This document shows positions 12,396 through 22,500 of a stretch of DNA of 64,000 nucleotides, piece by piece; within the stretch, counting starts at the first letter, position 1; each line of letters opens with the position of its first letter. Below the pieces are notes generated by a model. The model did no database searches. It saw only the letters and a list, made by a program, of their open reading frames with translations, and was not told the DNA's origin. Source of the stretch: Haematococcus lacustris (Eukaryota > Chlorophyta > Chlorophyceae > Chlamydomonadales > Haematococcaceae); contig JASKMD010000004.1 in the NCBI GenBank assembly GCA_030144725.1, positions 8,959,339-9,023,338 on the forward strand. The letters run 5' to 3'. A program made the position numbers and the translations under genes.

Positions 12396-13225
12396 GTGTA
12401 TAGTCAGCATAGGCTTACAACCTACATGCCTGCTGACATCTGCTGCCACATGTGGCCTCCTACATCAATGTAACATCACACGGCATCACCATTAGAGTCA
12501 TGCCTAGCACACAAACTGACACGTGGCTAACAACTGCTGTTTGCACTCTGAAACTGGTGCTGCCAGGCATGCACCACATGACACAAGCCACTAGACTCAG
12601 GGCTACACATGCCTCGCTACACCACTGCAAACAACATGTCTTGACGCACAAACAACTCGCAAACACCTCGCTACACCACTGCAAACCACATGGCACGGCG
12701 CTCGACAACCCCGCAAAGACATGTACAAGACACCACTCATGGCATTCGCTTTCCTGGATGCCTCTACACACATGCACTCTCTTAGCTGCCACTCCTATTA
12801 TGTGCACTCCTGGCTGCCACTCATGCCATTGCACTTGGCTGCTGTTGACAGCTAGGAGGTGGTGGTGGTGATGGGGGGAAGGGTGCACCAGCCGCGCTGC
12901 AGCTGCCTCTTGGCTGATCATGCCTTGCACCACCTGCCCCATAGCAGCTGGCTCCTTGTTGCTCTCTTAAGGCTCCTTGTTGCTCATGCCTTGCCACACC
13001 TGCCACATGGCAGCTGGCTCATGGCTACACACGTCATGTATCACCTCATGGCTGCAACTCCTAGCTGCCGCTCCAGGCTGCCGCTCCAGGCTGCTGCTCC
13101 GGGCTGCTATTGATGGCCTGGGAGGTGGTGGTGGAAGTGGGGTGAGGTGAGGGTAAGGTAGGGGAGGGGCTGCAGTGTAGCGCAGGAGGGGGGAAGCGGA
13201 GCGACACGGGTGAGATTGTGGGTAA
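12396..13225. other. Intergenic, low-complexity sequence, no gene recognised
   Basis: Contains short direct repeats such as CTCGCTACACCACTGCAAAC (near 12616 and 12668) and clustered GCTGCCGCTCCAGG units near 13065-13100. No ORF with coding character was found. Confidence 0.5.
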
Positions 13226-13259
13226 GGGGAAGGACAAGGGAAGGGTGTGAACATTAGAC

Positions 13260-13336
13260 CTGCAGCAAACAAGGGGCATGCTAGCCATCAGGCTTGGTAC
13301 CAAGAGCCACAAATCTGCTTCATGCTGGCCACTCAC
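13260..13336 (-). repeat. 77-nt intron-like repeat module, copy A
   Basis: Read on the minus strand this begins GTGAGTGGCCAGC and ends CTTGTTTGCTGCAG, exactly 77 nt, followed by GTCTAATGTTCACACCC. It aligns along its whole length with the modules at 13531-13607, 42141-42217 and 43139-43215. The flanks on the downstream side are also conserved. See the findings for the introner hypothesis. Confidence 0.7.
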
Positions 13337-13345
13337 CGTTTGCTG

Positions 13346-13480
13346 GGGTGGGGTGGGGTGGGGTGGGGTGGGGTGGGGTGGGGTGGGGTGGGGTGGGGTG
13401 GGGTGGGGTGGGGTGGGGTGGGGTGGGGTGGGGTGGGGTGGGGTGGGGTGGGGTGGGGTGGGGTGGGGTGGGGTGGGGTG
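13346..13480. repeat. (GGGGT)n pentamer microsatellite
   Basis: About 27 uninterrupted GGGGT units lie between two intron-like modules. The G-rich strand could form G-quadruplexes. The Trp/Gly-rich ORFs it opens are artefacts. Confidence 0.97.
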
Positions 13481-13530
13481 AGATAGGGGAGGGGTGGGGT
13501 GGGAAAGGGGTGGGCGTGTGACCGTCACAC

Positions 13531-13607
13531 CTGCAAGCAACAAGGGGCGTGCTCACGGTAAGGCTGGGCAATGGGGGCCACTGATGTGCAAGGGGCTGGC
13601 CACTCAC
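13531..13607 (-). repeat. 77-nt intron-like repeat module, copy B
   Basis: On the minus strand it begins GTGAGTGGCCAGCCCC and ends CCCCTTGTTGCTTGCAG, again exactly 77 nt, and is followed by GTGTGACGGTCACACGCC. It has the same orientation as copy A, with the GGGGT tract between them. Confidence 0.7.
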
Positions 13608-13639
13608 TGTTATCTCCATGTGCCATTGCTGACTCCTTG

Positions 13640-14070
13640 CTGCCTCCTTGTTGGCTGCTGCCCCTCCCTCCTGGCTGTGCCTCTTGGCTGTGGGGGGCAT
13701 GGGCCTCTTGGCCTTGGCCAACCACTTGCCTTGCCCATGCCTCCTGGCTGCCACTCCTGGCTGCCGCTCCTAGCTGCTGCTCCTGGCTGCCGCTCCTGGC
13801 TGCTCCTCTTGGCTGCTCCTCTTGGTTGCGCCTCCTGGGGAGTGGTGGGTCTGGCAGGTGGTGCCACCACGGGTGAGGGTTAGGGTGAGGATGACAGTCA
13901 CCAAGGGTGAGGGTGAGGGTGAGGATGAGGAGGTGAGGAGGGGGTGGAGCGATGGTCGCACGATGAGCGCACAAGGGGGAGCCAAGGGGTTCAGCATGGC
14001 AGTAACACAGTCCTTACCTCCATGTTACTCCTGGCCTGGGTAAGGGTGAGGGAGAGGAGGAGGAGGGGGG
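13640..14070. repeat. Degenerate CTGCCGCTCCTGG-type minisatellite and GGTGAGGGTGA tracts
   Basis: Imperfect GGCTGCCGCTCCT units at about 13735-13835 are followed by GAGGGTGAGGATGAG-like purine tracts. The composition resembles the spacers between intron-like modules in 41.5-44.9 kb. Confidence 0.6.
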
Positions 14071-14594
14071 TGTGAGGGAAGGAGGTGAGGGGGAGGAGGT
14101 GAGGGGGAGGAGGGAGAAGAGGCATGGGAAAGGAGAGTATATGATATATATGATCGCAGCTGTACAGCCGTTTATGCCTGTTGATGCTGGACAACCCATA
14201 GATTGCTTTCTTAGATACAAGATGGACTGCTTTGGGCTGCTAAACCACTATGACATAACTCTGCTTTGAGCAGGTTATGCAAAAAAGGCTGGCTGTGGCT
14301 GGAGCAATATGTATACGTTGTTGTCCCGTTGGCTGGGGTGGTGACAGGGATGATGGCAGTAAGCATCGCAATAAATCGATGCAGTCGTGCAAGCTTTAGT
14401 CCCTACAGGCCTCATGCTACACCAAAATGAGCAATGAGAGAACTAAACACAGGTTGCGAGCTCATTATTGGGGGTTAGGGTTAGCATCCATAGCATTCCG
14501 TAGCACCCCATAGCACTCCGGGTTGCCAGGGTAGAGGCTAAGGGTGTTAAGGATGTGTCAAGGATGTGTGAAAGAATGTGTGCCCTATCGTACA

Positions 14595-14743
14595 GAGAGA
14601 AACGCACCTCGCTGCAATGTCGAGAGCACCGCCTGCAGGTGCTGGGGTCCGAGAACGAGGCCGAACGGTTGGTTTTGGTAGAGGCTAGGATCATGCGCCA
14701 GGTGTTGGAACTGCTCGGCATCACGCCGCTGTATCGCATTTGA
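14595..14743 (+). other. Possible terminal exon of an unrecognised charged (coiled-coil-like) protein
   Basis: After the acceptor-like CGTACAG an open frame reads REKRTSLQCREHRL, continues through GSENEAERLVLVEA and ends at the stop at 14741-14743. A TGTAA pentamer follows at 14759-14763. The residue composition looks coding and coiled-coil-like, unlike the surrounding repeats. No matching upstream exon was found and the family is not recognised. It could be a relic. Confidence 0.3.
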
Positions 14744-14976
14744 CCAGACGTGCGTGCGTGTAAAGCGGTAGTTACAATGGACCAGCGGGTGAATCGGATT
14801 GAATCCAGGCGTGTATCACTCTCGCGCGTCACACTTGCCGACTCCCCGCTGCAATCGCACAAATCTCCACACAGCGTGCGTCGTCCGCAAACCGCCAGAT
14901 TTACACGCATACCCCAGCTATTGACAAGGACTCACAGCGCGAGGCCAAGGCCAAGTCGCCCGAGACGAAGAGCAAA

Positions 14977-15291
14977 ATGGACACCGAGGCTGCTGCGCGG
15001 ATTCAAGCTGCTGAGGCCAAGGCACACGGCGGGGCCGTTGCCGCAGACGACTTCGCGGCTCGCGCGCAGGTAAGACAGATCATCTGAGTGCATAGCTGAC
15101 ACATTCCAGCACGTCACAGCTTGGCGACCCCTCTGCCACCTGCGCAGCTTGCGATGCCATCGCCTTTTGCCACCGCGCCGCGCCGCATCGCCCCTCTGCA
15201 CGCCTCGATCACCCGCACCGTTTCAACCGCCCTGGTATCTTTGCTGCCGCAGGCTGCTGCTGCGCAAAATGAAGCCACTGGAAAAAAGTAG
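14977..15291 (+). CDS. Small SMP (seed maturation protein) domain protein
   Basis: Two exons, 14977-15069 and 15253-15291, with a GTAAGA...CCGCAG intron, encode 43 residues if translation starts at ATG 14977. The protein contains AAARIQAAEAKAHGG, then DDFAARAQAAAAQN, which fits the SMP/LEA_5 signature (RIQ-A-A-A, GG, FAARAQSAA). SMP domains occur in late-embryogenesis proteins of plants and in small stress proteins of fungi and algae, and are usually linked to desiccation tolerance; the biochemical role is unclear. The frame is open upstream of the ATG (DKDSQREAKAKSPETKSK), so an upstream exon is possible, for example one starting at ATG 14777. The start is therefore uncertain. Confidence 0.6.
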
Positions 15292-15552
15292 ATGTACGGG
15301 ACGGCGGTGCAGCATCGCTTAGGGTTTCCTGTCAGAAATCTCAGTCGTGTGTTGCATCGTCACATCTCCCGCAGCCTCGGAGTTTGCATCTCATGCTGAG
15401 AAGTGTCGCGCAGGCCAGACATTGTGGATTGCCCGACGTTGATGATGTTGAACGTTGATGATGTCAGGCCGACCAGATAGAGTTTTGTGGAGTGGTTTTA
15501 TCGCTGTTGTTTGACGGTCTGTTTTCAGGACTGCTCATGTTGTGAATCTTGA

Positions 15553-15557
15553 TGTAA
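15553..15557 (+). terminator. TGTAA poly(A) signal candidate for the SMP-domain gene
   Basis: A TGTAA pentamer 262 nt after the stop codon at 15289-15291, on the same strand. Motif and distance are typical for volvocalean 3' UTRs. Confidence 0.4.
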
Positions 15558-15827
15558 GCACGGCTATGGCACGGGGGATGGGCAACAAGGTGCATCTAGC
15601 GGCCGGCCCTACCGGTGTCGGCCCGTTGTGACGAATGCCGACCCTGCGCATGTGCTGAGCTGCAGGATGGCAGCTGTGCAGGCCGAGCAGCCGTGCAGGC
15701 CAAGCAGGCTAGGCATCATCGCCAAAGAAGGGCCGAAGTCAGGTCCCAACCACGTGGGCTCTCAGAATAGCAGCTTGCAAGTTGCAACATGCCACTGCTA
15801 GGTCAGGCCACTGCCACGTGACCAAGG

Positions 15828-18575
15828 GCCCCGCCCCGCCCCGCCCCGCCCCGCCCCGCCCCGCCCCGCCCCGCCCCGCCCCGCCCCGCCCCGCCCCGCC
15901 CCGCCCCGCCCCGCCCCGCCCCGCCCCGCCCCGCCCCGCCCCGCCCCCGCCCCGCCCCGCCCCGCCCCGCCCCGCCCCGCCCCGCCCCGCCCCGCCCCGC
16001 CCCGCCCCGCCCCGCCCCGCCCCGCCCCGCCCCGCCCCGCCCCGCCCCGCCCCGCCCCGCCCCGCCCCGCCCCGCCCCGCCCCGCCCCGCCCCGCCCCGC
16101 CCCGCCCCGCCCCGCCCCGCCCCGCCCCGCCCCGCCCCGCCCCGCCCCGCCCCGCCCCGCCCCGCCCCGCCCCGCCCCGCCCCGCCCCGCCCCGCCCCGC
16201 CCCGCCCCGCCCCGCCCCGCCCCGCCCCGCCCCGCCCCGCCCCGCCCCGCCCCGCCCCGCCCCGCCCCGCCCCGCCCCGCCCCGCCCCGCCCCGCCCCGC
16301 CCCGCCCCGCCCCGCCCCGCCCCGCCCCGCCCCGCCCCGCCCCGCCCCGCCCCGCCCCGCCCCGCCCCGCCCCGCCCCGCCCCGCCCCGCCCCGCCCCGC
16401 CCCGCCCCGCCCCGCCCCGCCCCGCCCCGCCCCGCCCCGCCCCGCCCCGCCCCGCCCCGCCCCGCCCCGCCCCGCCCCGCCCCGCCCCGCCCCGCCCCGC
16501 CCCGCCCCGCCCCGCCCCGCCCCGCCCCGCCCCGCCCCGCCCCGCCCCGCCCCGCCCCGCCCCGCCCCGCCCCGCCCCGCCCCGCCCCGCCCCGCCCCGC
16601 CCCGCCCCGCCCCGCCCCGCCCCGCCCCGCCCCGCCCCGCCCCGCCCCGCCCCGCCCCGCCCCGCCCCGCCCCGCCCCGCCCCGCCCCGCCCCGCCCCGC
16701 CCCGCCCCGCCCCGCCCCGCCCCGCCCCGCCCCGCCCCGCCCCGCCCCGCCCCGCCCCGCCCCGCCCCGCCCCGCCCGGCCCCGCCCCGCCCGGCCCCGC
16801 CCCGCCCGGCCCCGCCCCGCCCGGCCCCGCCCCGCCCGGCCCCGCCCCGCCCGGCCCCGCCCCGCCCGGCCCCGCCCCGCCCGCCCCGCCCCGCCCCGCC
16901 CCGCCCCGCCCCGCCCCGCCCCGCCCCGCCCCGCCCCGCCCCGCCCCGCCCCGCCCCGCCCCGCCCCGCCCCGCCCCGCCCCGCCCCGCCCCGCCCCGCC
17001 CCGCCCCGCCCCGCCCCGCCCCGCCCCGCCCCGCCCCGCCCCGCCCCGCCCCGCCCCGCCCCGCCCCGCCCCGCCCCGCCCCGCCCCGCCCCGCCCCGCC
17101 CCGCCCCGCCCCGCCCCGCCCCGCCCCGCCCCGCCCCGCCCCGCCCCGCCCCGCCCCGCCCCGCCCCGCCCCGCCCCGCCCCGCCCCGCCCCGCCCCGCC
17201 CCGCCCCGCCCCGCCCCGCCCCGCCCCGCCCCGCCCCGCCCCGCCCCGCCCCGCCCCGCCCCGCCCCGCCCCGCCCCGCCCCGCCCCGCCCCGCCCCGCC
17301 CCGCCCCGCCCCGCCCCGCCCCGCCCCGCCCCGCCCCGCCCCGCCCCGCCCCGCCCCGCCCCGCCCCGCCCCGCCCCGCCCCGCCCCGCCCCGCCCCGCC
17401 CCGCCCCGCCCCGCCCCGCCCCGCCCCGCCCCGCCCCGCCCCGCCCCGCCCCGCCCCGCCCCGCCCCGCCCCGCCCCGCCCCGCCCCGCCCCGCCCCGCC
17501 CCGCCCCGCCCCGCCCCGCCCCGCCCCGCCCCGCCCCGCCCCGCCCCGCCCCGCCCCGCCCCGCCCCGCCCCGCCCCGCCCCGCCCCGCCCCGCCCCGCC
17601 CCGCCCCGCCCCGCCCCGCCCCGCCCCGCCCCGCCCCGCCCCGCCCCGCCCCGCCCCGCCCCGCCCCGCCCCGCCCCGCCCCGCCCCGCCCCGCCCCGCC
17701 CCGCCCCGCCCCGCCCCGCCCCGCCCCGCCCCGCCCCGCCCCGCCCCGCCCCGCCCCGCCCCGCCCCGCCCCGCCCCGCCCCGCCCCGCCCCGCCCCGCC
17801 CCGCCCCGCCCCGCCCCGCCCCGCCCCGCCCCGCCCCGCCCCGCCCCGCCCCGCCCCGCCCCGCCCCGCCCCGCCCCGCCCCGCCCCGCCCCGCCCCGCC
17901 CCGCCCCGCCCCGCCCCGCCCCGCCCCGCCCCGCCCCGCCCCGCCCCGCCCCGCCCCGCCCCGCCCCGCCCCGCCCCGCCCCGCCCCGCCCCGCCCCGCC
18001 CCGCCCCGCCCCGCCCCGCCCCGCCCCGCCCCGCCCCGCCCCGCCCCGCCCCGCCCCGCCCCGCCCCGCCCCGCCCCGCCCCGCCCCGCCCCGCCCCGCC
18101 CCGCCCCGCCCCGCCCCGCCCCGCCCCGCCCCGCCCCGCCCCGCCCCGCCCCGCCCCGCCCCGCCCCGCCCCGCCCCGCCCCGCCCCGCCCCGCCCCGCC
18201 CCGCCCCGCCCCGCCCCGCCCCGCCCCGCCCCGCCCCGCCCCGCCCCGCCCCGCCCCGCCCCGCCCCGCCCCGCCCCGCCCCGCCCCGCCCCGCCCCGCC
18301 CCGCCCCGCCCCGCCCCGCCCCGCCCCGCCCCGCCCCGCCCCGCCCCGCCCCGCCCCGCCCCGCCCCGCCCCGCCCCGCCCCGCCCCGCCCCGCCCCGCC
18401 CCGCCCCGCCCCGCCCCGCCCCGCCCCGCCCCGCCCCGCCCCGCCCCGCCCCGCCCCGCCCCGCCCCGCCCCGCCCCGCCCCGCCCCGCCCCGCCCCGCC
18501 CCGCCCCGCCCCGCCCCGCCCCGCCCCGCCCCGCCCCGCCCCGCCCCGCCCCGCCCCGCCCCGCCCCGCCCCGCC
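15828..18575. repeat. 2.7-kb (CCCCG)n satellite with an embedded 15-bp variant block
   Basis: Roughly 550 CCCCG pentamers run uninterrupted into the assembly gap. There is one register slip at about 15945. At about 16775-16885, seven units of a 15-bp variant (CCCCGCCCCGCCCGG) form a local higher-order repeat. Every frame on both strands is open (PAPPR or GGAGR polymers), so the thousand-residue ORFs here are not genes. Confidence 0.98.
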
Positions 18576-19075
18576 NNNNNNNNNNNNNNNNNNNNNNNNN
18601 NNNNNNNNNNNNNNNNNNNNNNNNNNNNNNNNNNNNNNNNNNNNNNNNNNNNNNNNNNNNNNNNNNNNNNNNNNNNNNNNNNNNNNNNNNNNNNNNNNNN
18701 NNNNNNNNNNNNNNNNNNNNNNNNNNNNNNNNNNNNNNNNNNNNNNNNNNNNNNNNNNNNNNNNNNNNNNNNNNNNNNNNNNNNNNNNNNNNNNNNNNNN
18801 NNNNNNNNNNNNNNNNNNNNNNNNNNNNNNNNNNNNNNNNNNNNNNNNNNNNNNNNNNNNNNNNNNNNNNNNNNNNNNNNNNNNNNNNNNNNNNNNNNNN
18901 NNNNNNNNNNNNNNNNNNNNNNNNNNNNNNNNNNNNNNNNNNNNNNNNNNNNNNNNNNNNNNNNNNNNNNNNNNNNNNNNNNNNNNNNNNNNNNNNNNNN
19001 NNNNNNNNNNNNNNNNNNNNNNNNNNNNNNNNNNNNNNNNNNNNNNNNNNNNNNNNNNNNNNNNNNNNNNNNNNN
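18576..19075. other. Assembly gap, exactly 500 N
   Basis: A run of exactly 500 N, probably a nominal gap length. It joins the CCCCG satellite to the truncated SPT6-like gene, so true distance and adjacency across it are unknown. Confidence 0.99.
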
Positions 19076-19525
19076 GCACAGTGCCAATGGGGTAGGCCTC
19101 AGGCGCGGGGGTGGCCTGCGAAGGTCTGGCGGCGCTGCATTACCTCGGCCTCACTGGTCACCTGCAGTCAGCTGGGCAGGGGGGGGATAACCCCAGGGGG
19201 CAGCCAGGACAAGGGGGGGGGGGCGGCAGCCAGGCAGCCAGGCAGGCAGGGGGGGGGCGGCAGGGGGGGGTGCATGCAGGCTTCGAAGCAAGTAGTGTGG
19301 CAGGCTGCCAGCCAATTAGGAGAGCAGCCAGGACAAGGGGGGGGGGCCAGGCAGATGGTGGTCGGTGGGGGGCGCCTCCCCTCCTCTCCCCCCTCCCCCC
19401 ATCCCTTCCCTTCCCCCTCACATTCCTCCCCCTCCTCCCCCTATGCCCCTCCTCATCCTTGCCTGCCTGCCCTCCCCCCCCCCGTGGCCCCCCCCTGGCC
19501 CCCCCGCCCCCCCCCCCTGACCCAC

Positions 19526-22500
19526 CTGGGGCACGTCCTCCATCCTCAGCGCGCCCAGCTCCCCCACCAGTTCCCTCCTGTACAGCGCCAGCAGTGCAAC
19601 CTCCTCGCCGCGCTCGTACATGGCGCCCAGCACGGCCCGGATGGCGGAACGCAGACCCGACTGCGCAGCCTCGTCCGTGCGCCACTGGCTCTGCGCGTAC
19701 TCGCTGCTGCGCGGGCCCCGCACGGCACGGCGCCACCCTAGTGGGACAGGCTCTGCAGGGGGGAGGGGGGGGCAGCAGTCAGGGGGGGGGCAGCAGTCAG
19801 GGGGGGGGCAGCAGCAGGGCTGGCGGGGCAGTGGGAAGGGCGCCGAGTGCAGGCAGGGGCTCAGGGCGCAGCACTATGAATGCTTCCTCACCCCCCTGCC
19901 CCCACTGCCTCCCCTGCCCCCCCTGGCCCCTGGCCCCCCCCTGCCCCTGGCACCTGAGGGGTTGCGGCCCAGGTCGTCCGAGTGCAGCAGCAGATCGCCC
20001 TGCAGCCAGCCCTCAGGCCGGGGGGGAGGGTGGCTGGCGTCCACCTGGCCACAGCAGCAGGACAGGGGGGCAGGGGGGGGCCATGGGGGGGCGGGGGCTC
20101 AAGGGGGGGGGGCTGAGGCAACGGGCTCCACAGTGTGCCCTGATCAGTACCCCTCTCACCCCCATACTGCTGCTGCTTCCCTCTCCCCCTTATCCCTCCC
20201 TCCCCCCCCCTCCCCCCTCACCTCGAGCACCCCCTCCTCCAGCACCTTGCGCACGCTGTCCATGCAGCGCCCCTCGACCTCCCGGGCCGTGAAGATGGTG
20301 GTGTACACCCAGTCGGCACACGCGTCAAGGTCTAGGCGCTGCACGCATGGGGGGAGGGGGAGGGGGAGGCGGGGGGCAAGGGGGAGGGGGAGGTTTGGGG
20401 GGTTAGGTGAGGGGGTGGACGGGGGTGGGGGGTGGACGGGGGTGGGGGTTAGGTGAGGGGGTGGACGGGGGTGGGGGGCGGGGGTATGGGGAGAGTGAGT
20501 GGAAGGGGCAGGTCGGGTGGGAGATGAGTGTATGTGGGAGGGAGGGGCTGGGCGGAGGGGGAGGGGAGGGCCCCTCTTGCAGCTGCAGCTGCACCTGACA
20601 GCAGGCAGGCACCTGCCCCCCCACCCCCCCTGGTTACCCCCCCCCTCCCCTGGTGCCCCCCCCCAGGTTGTTGAGCGCCCTCCGCGTCACTGACCTCCAG
20701 CCCCTCCGCCCGCTGCTCCACCCCCAGCAGCTGGAAGCGCTCCGGCCAGTCGCGGTCCCGAATGCGCTGCAGGGTCAAGGCACTGCAGGCCAATGGTCTC
20801 AAGGGAGGAGGGGGGGGGCAGGGGGCAGGCGGGGGGGGGGAGGCAGGGCACGGTCGGCAGCAAGGGAGGGAGGGCTGCAACCCCCCCTGCCCTCCTGGCT
20901 GCTACTGACTACCACCCCTGGTACCCCCCTGATCCCACCCCCCCCTGCAGGTGCCTCACCCTGCTGCCCCTCTGAAGGTTTCCCAAATCCGCCTCATCCC
21001 CCGACAGCAGGCTTATGCGCTTATGCCCTGCCGACAACCCCGCACCTGGACTCACCCAGAGCTACAGAGACCGCCACTGCCCCCCCCCCCCCCCCCTCCC
21101 TCCCCCCCCCCCAGCCGCCGCACCTGGTCCTCAGGCAGCAGGTGCTGCTCCGCCAGCGTCTCCGCGTCCAGCAGCCGCATGGCCTTGCGCATCAGGGCCG
21201 CGCGCCGCTTCTCCTCCCGGGCCGCCTCGCGCTGCAGCGCCGCCTCCTCGTCCTCGTCCTCATCAGGCGGCATCTCGTCTGGCAGCAGCAGGGGGGGGAG
21301 CGGGGGGGAGGCAGGGCTTGGGGGGGGGAGGCAGGGCTTGGGGGGGGGAGGCAGGGCTTGGGGGGGGGAGGCAGGGCTTGGGGGGGGGAGGCAGGGCTTG
21401 GGGGGGGGAGGCAGGGCTTGGGGGGGGGAGGCAGGGCTTGGGGGGGGGAGGCAGGGCTTGGGGGGGGGAGGCAGGGCTTGGGGGGGGGAGGCAGGGCTTG
21501 GGGGGGGGAGGCAGGGCTTGGGGGGGGGAGGCAGGGCTTGGGGGGGGGAGGCAGGGCTTGGGGGGGGGAGGCAGGGCTTGGGGGGGGGAGGCAGGGCTTG
21601 GGGGGGGGAGGCAGGGCTTGGGGGGGGGAGGCAGGGCTTGGGGGGGGGAGGCAGCTACTGGCAGCAGGTGTGTGAAAGGAGGGGTGGTGGGAGCAGGCAG
21701 CAGTCAAGCGTGGGAGCGTAGGAGGGTAAGGGCGGGGGGGCGGGGGTGAGGGCAGGAAGCGAGGCCCAGTGTCGGCTGCCGCTGGTTGCCTCCAGCCCTG
21801 CAGCCGACACTGGGCCATGCTCTGTACAGCCGCCCACACTGCTGCAGCACTGACAGCCTGGAGCACTCCCCCCCCCTCCCTCCTGCCCCCTACCCCCCCC
21901 CCCCGCCCCTGCACCTCACCCTCCACGACCTCCAGCTCGTCTGCCTCGCCCCCCGCCCCCTGGCCCCCCTTGTGCGCCATGTAGGTGTCAAGCAGCTCGC
22001 TGACGTCGCCGAAGATGTCGGCTGCCTCCTGCTCACACCCCAGACACACACACAGGCCACACCATGAGCAGCAGCAGGGGGCAGCAGCAGCAGGGGGGCA
22101 GCAGCAGCAGCAGGGGGTCAGCAGCAGCAGGGGGGCAGCAGCAGCAGCGGGATGGCAGTGTCAGTAGTGTCAGTAGTGTCAGTGTTGGTGGGGCTGCGCT
22201 AGGCTAGAGGCGCCAGGCTTGACAGCTGAGGTTGAGGCCAAGGGTGTTGAGGGGGAGGGGGACTGAGCGCCAAGGCACCGCCCCACCCCACCAGGCACGT
22301 CAGGCTGGGGCGCGCCAGCTTCAGCTTCAGCCCTGGGCCGTACTCCAGGCAGTGCAGCCGTGCCACCCCCCCCGCTGCAGCCTAGACCAGGCCCCCCCCA
22401 CTGCCCCCCCTCATGGCCACTGTCCTGCAGCTCCCCACCTCCACCTCCACCCTACCCTGCCTGCCAAATTGTCCCTTTTCTCACCCCCCTTCCTGCCGCC

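Noticed and set aside
15782..19741. Open frames of over 1000 codons on both strands (PAPPR and GGAGR polymers)
   Set aside because: They are translations of a CCCCG pentamer, which lacks stop codons in every frame, and they cross an N gap. There is no coding signal.
20653..21749. Plus-strand 240-340 codon Gly/Trp-rich frames opposite SPT6
   Set aside because: They come from a 20-bp minisatellite in an SPT6 intron. The conserved SPT6 exons are on the other strand.
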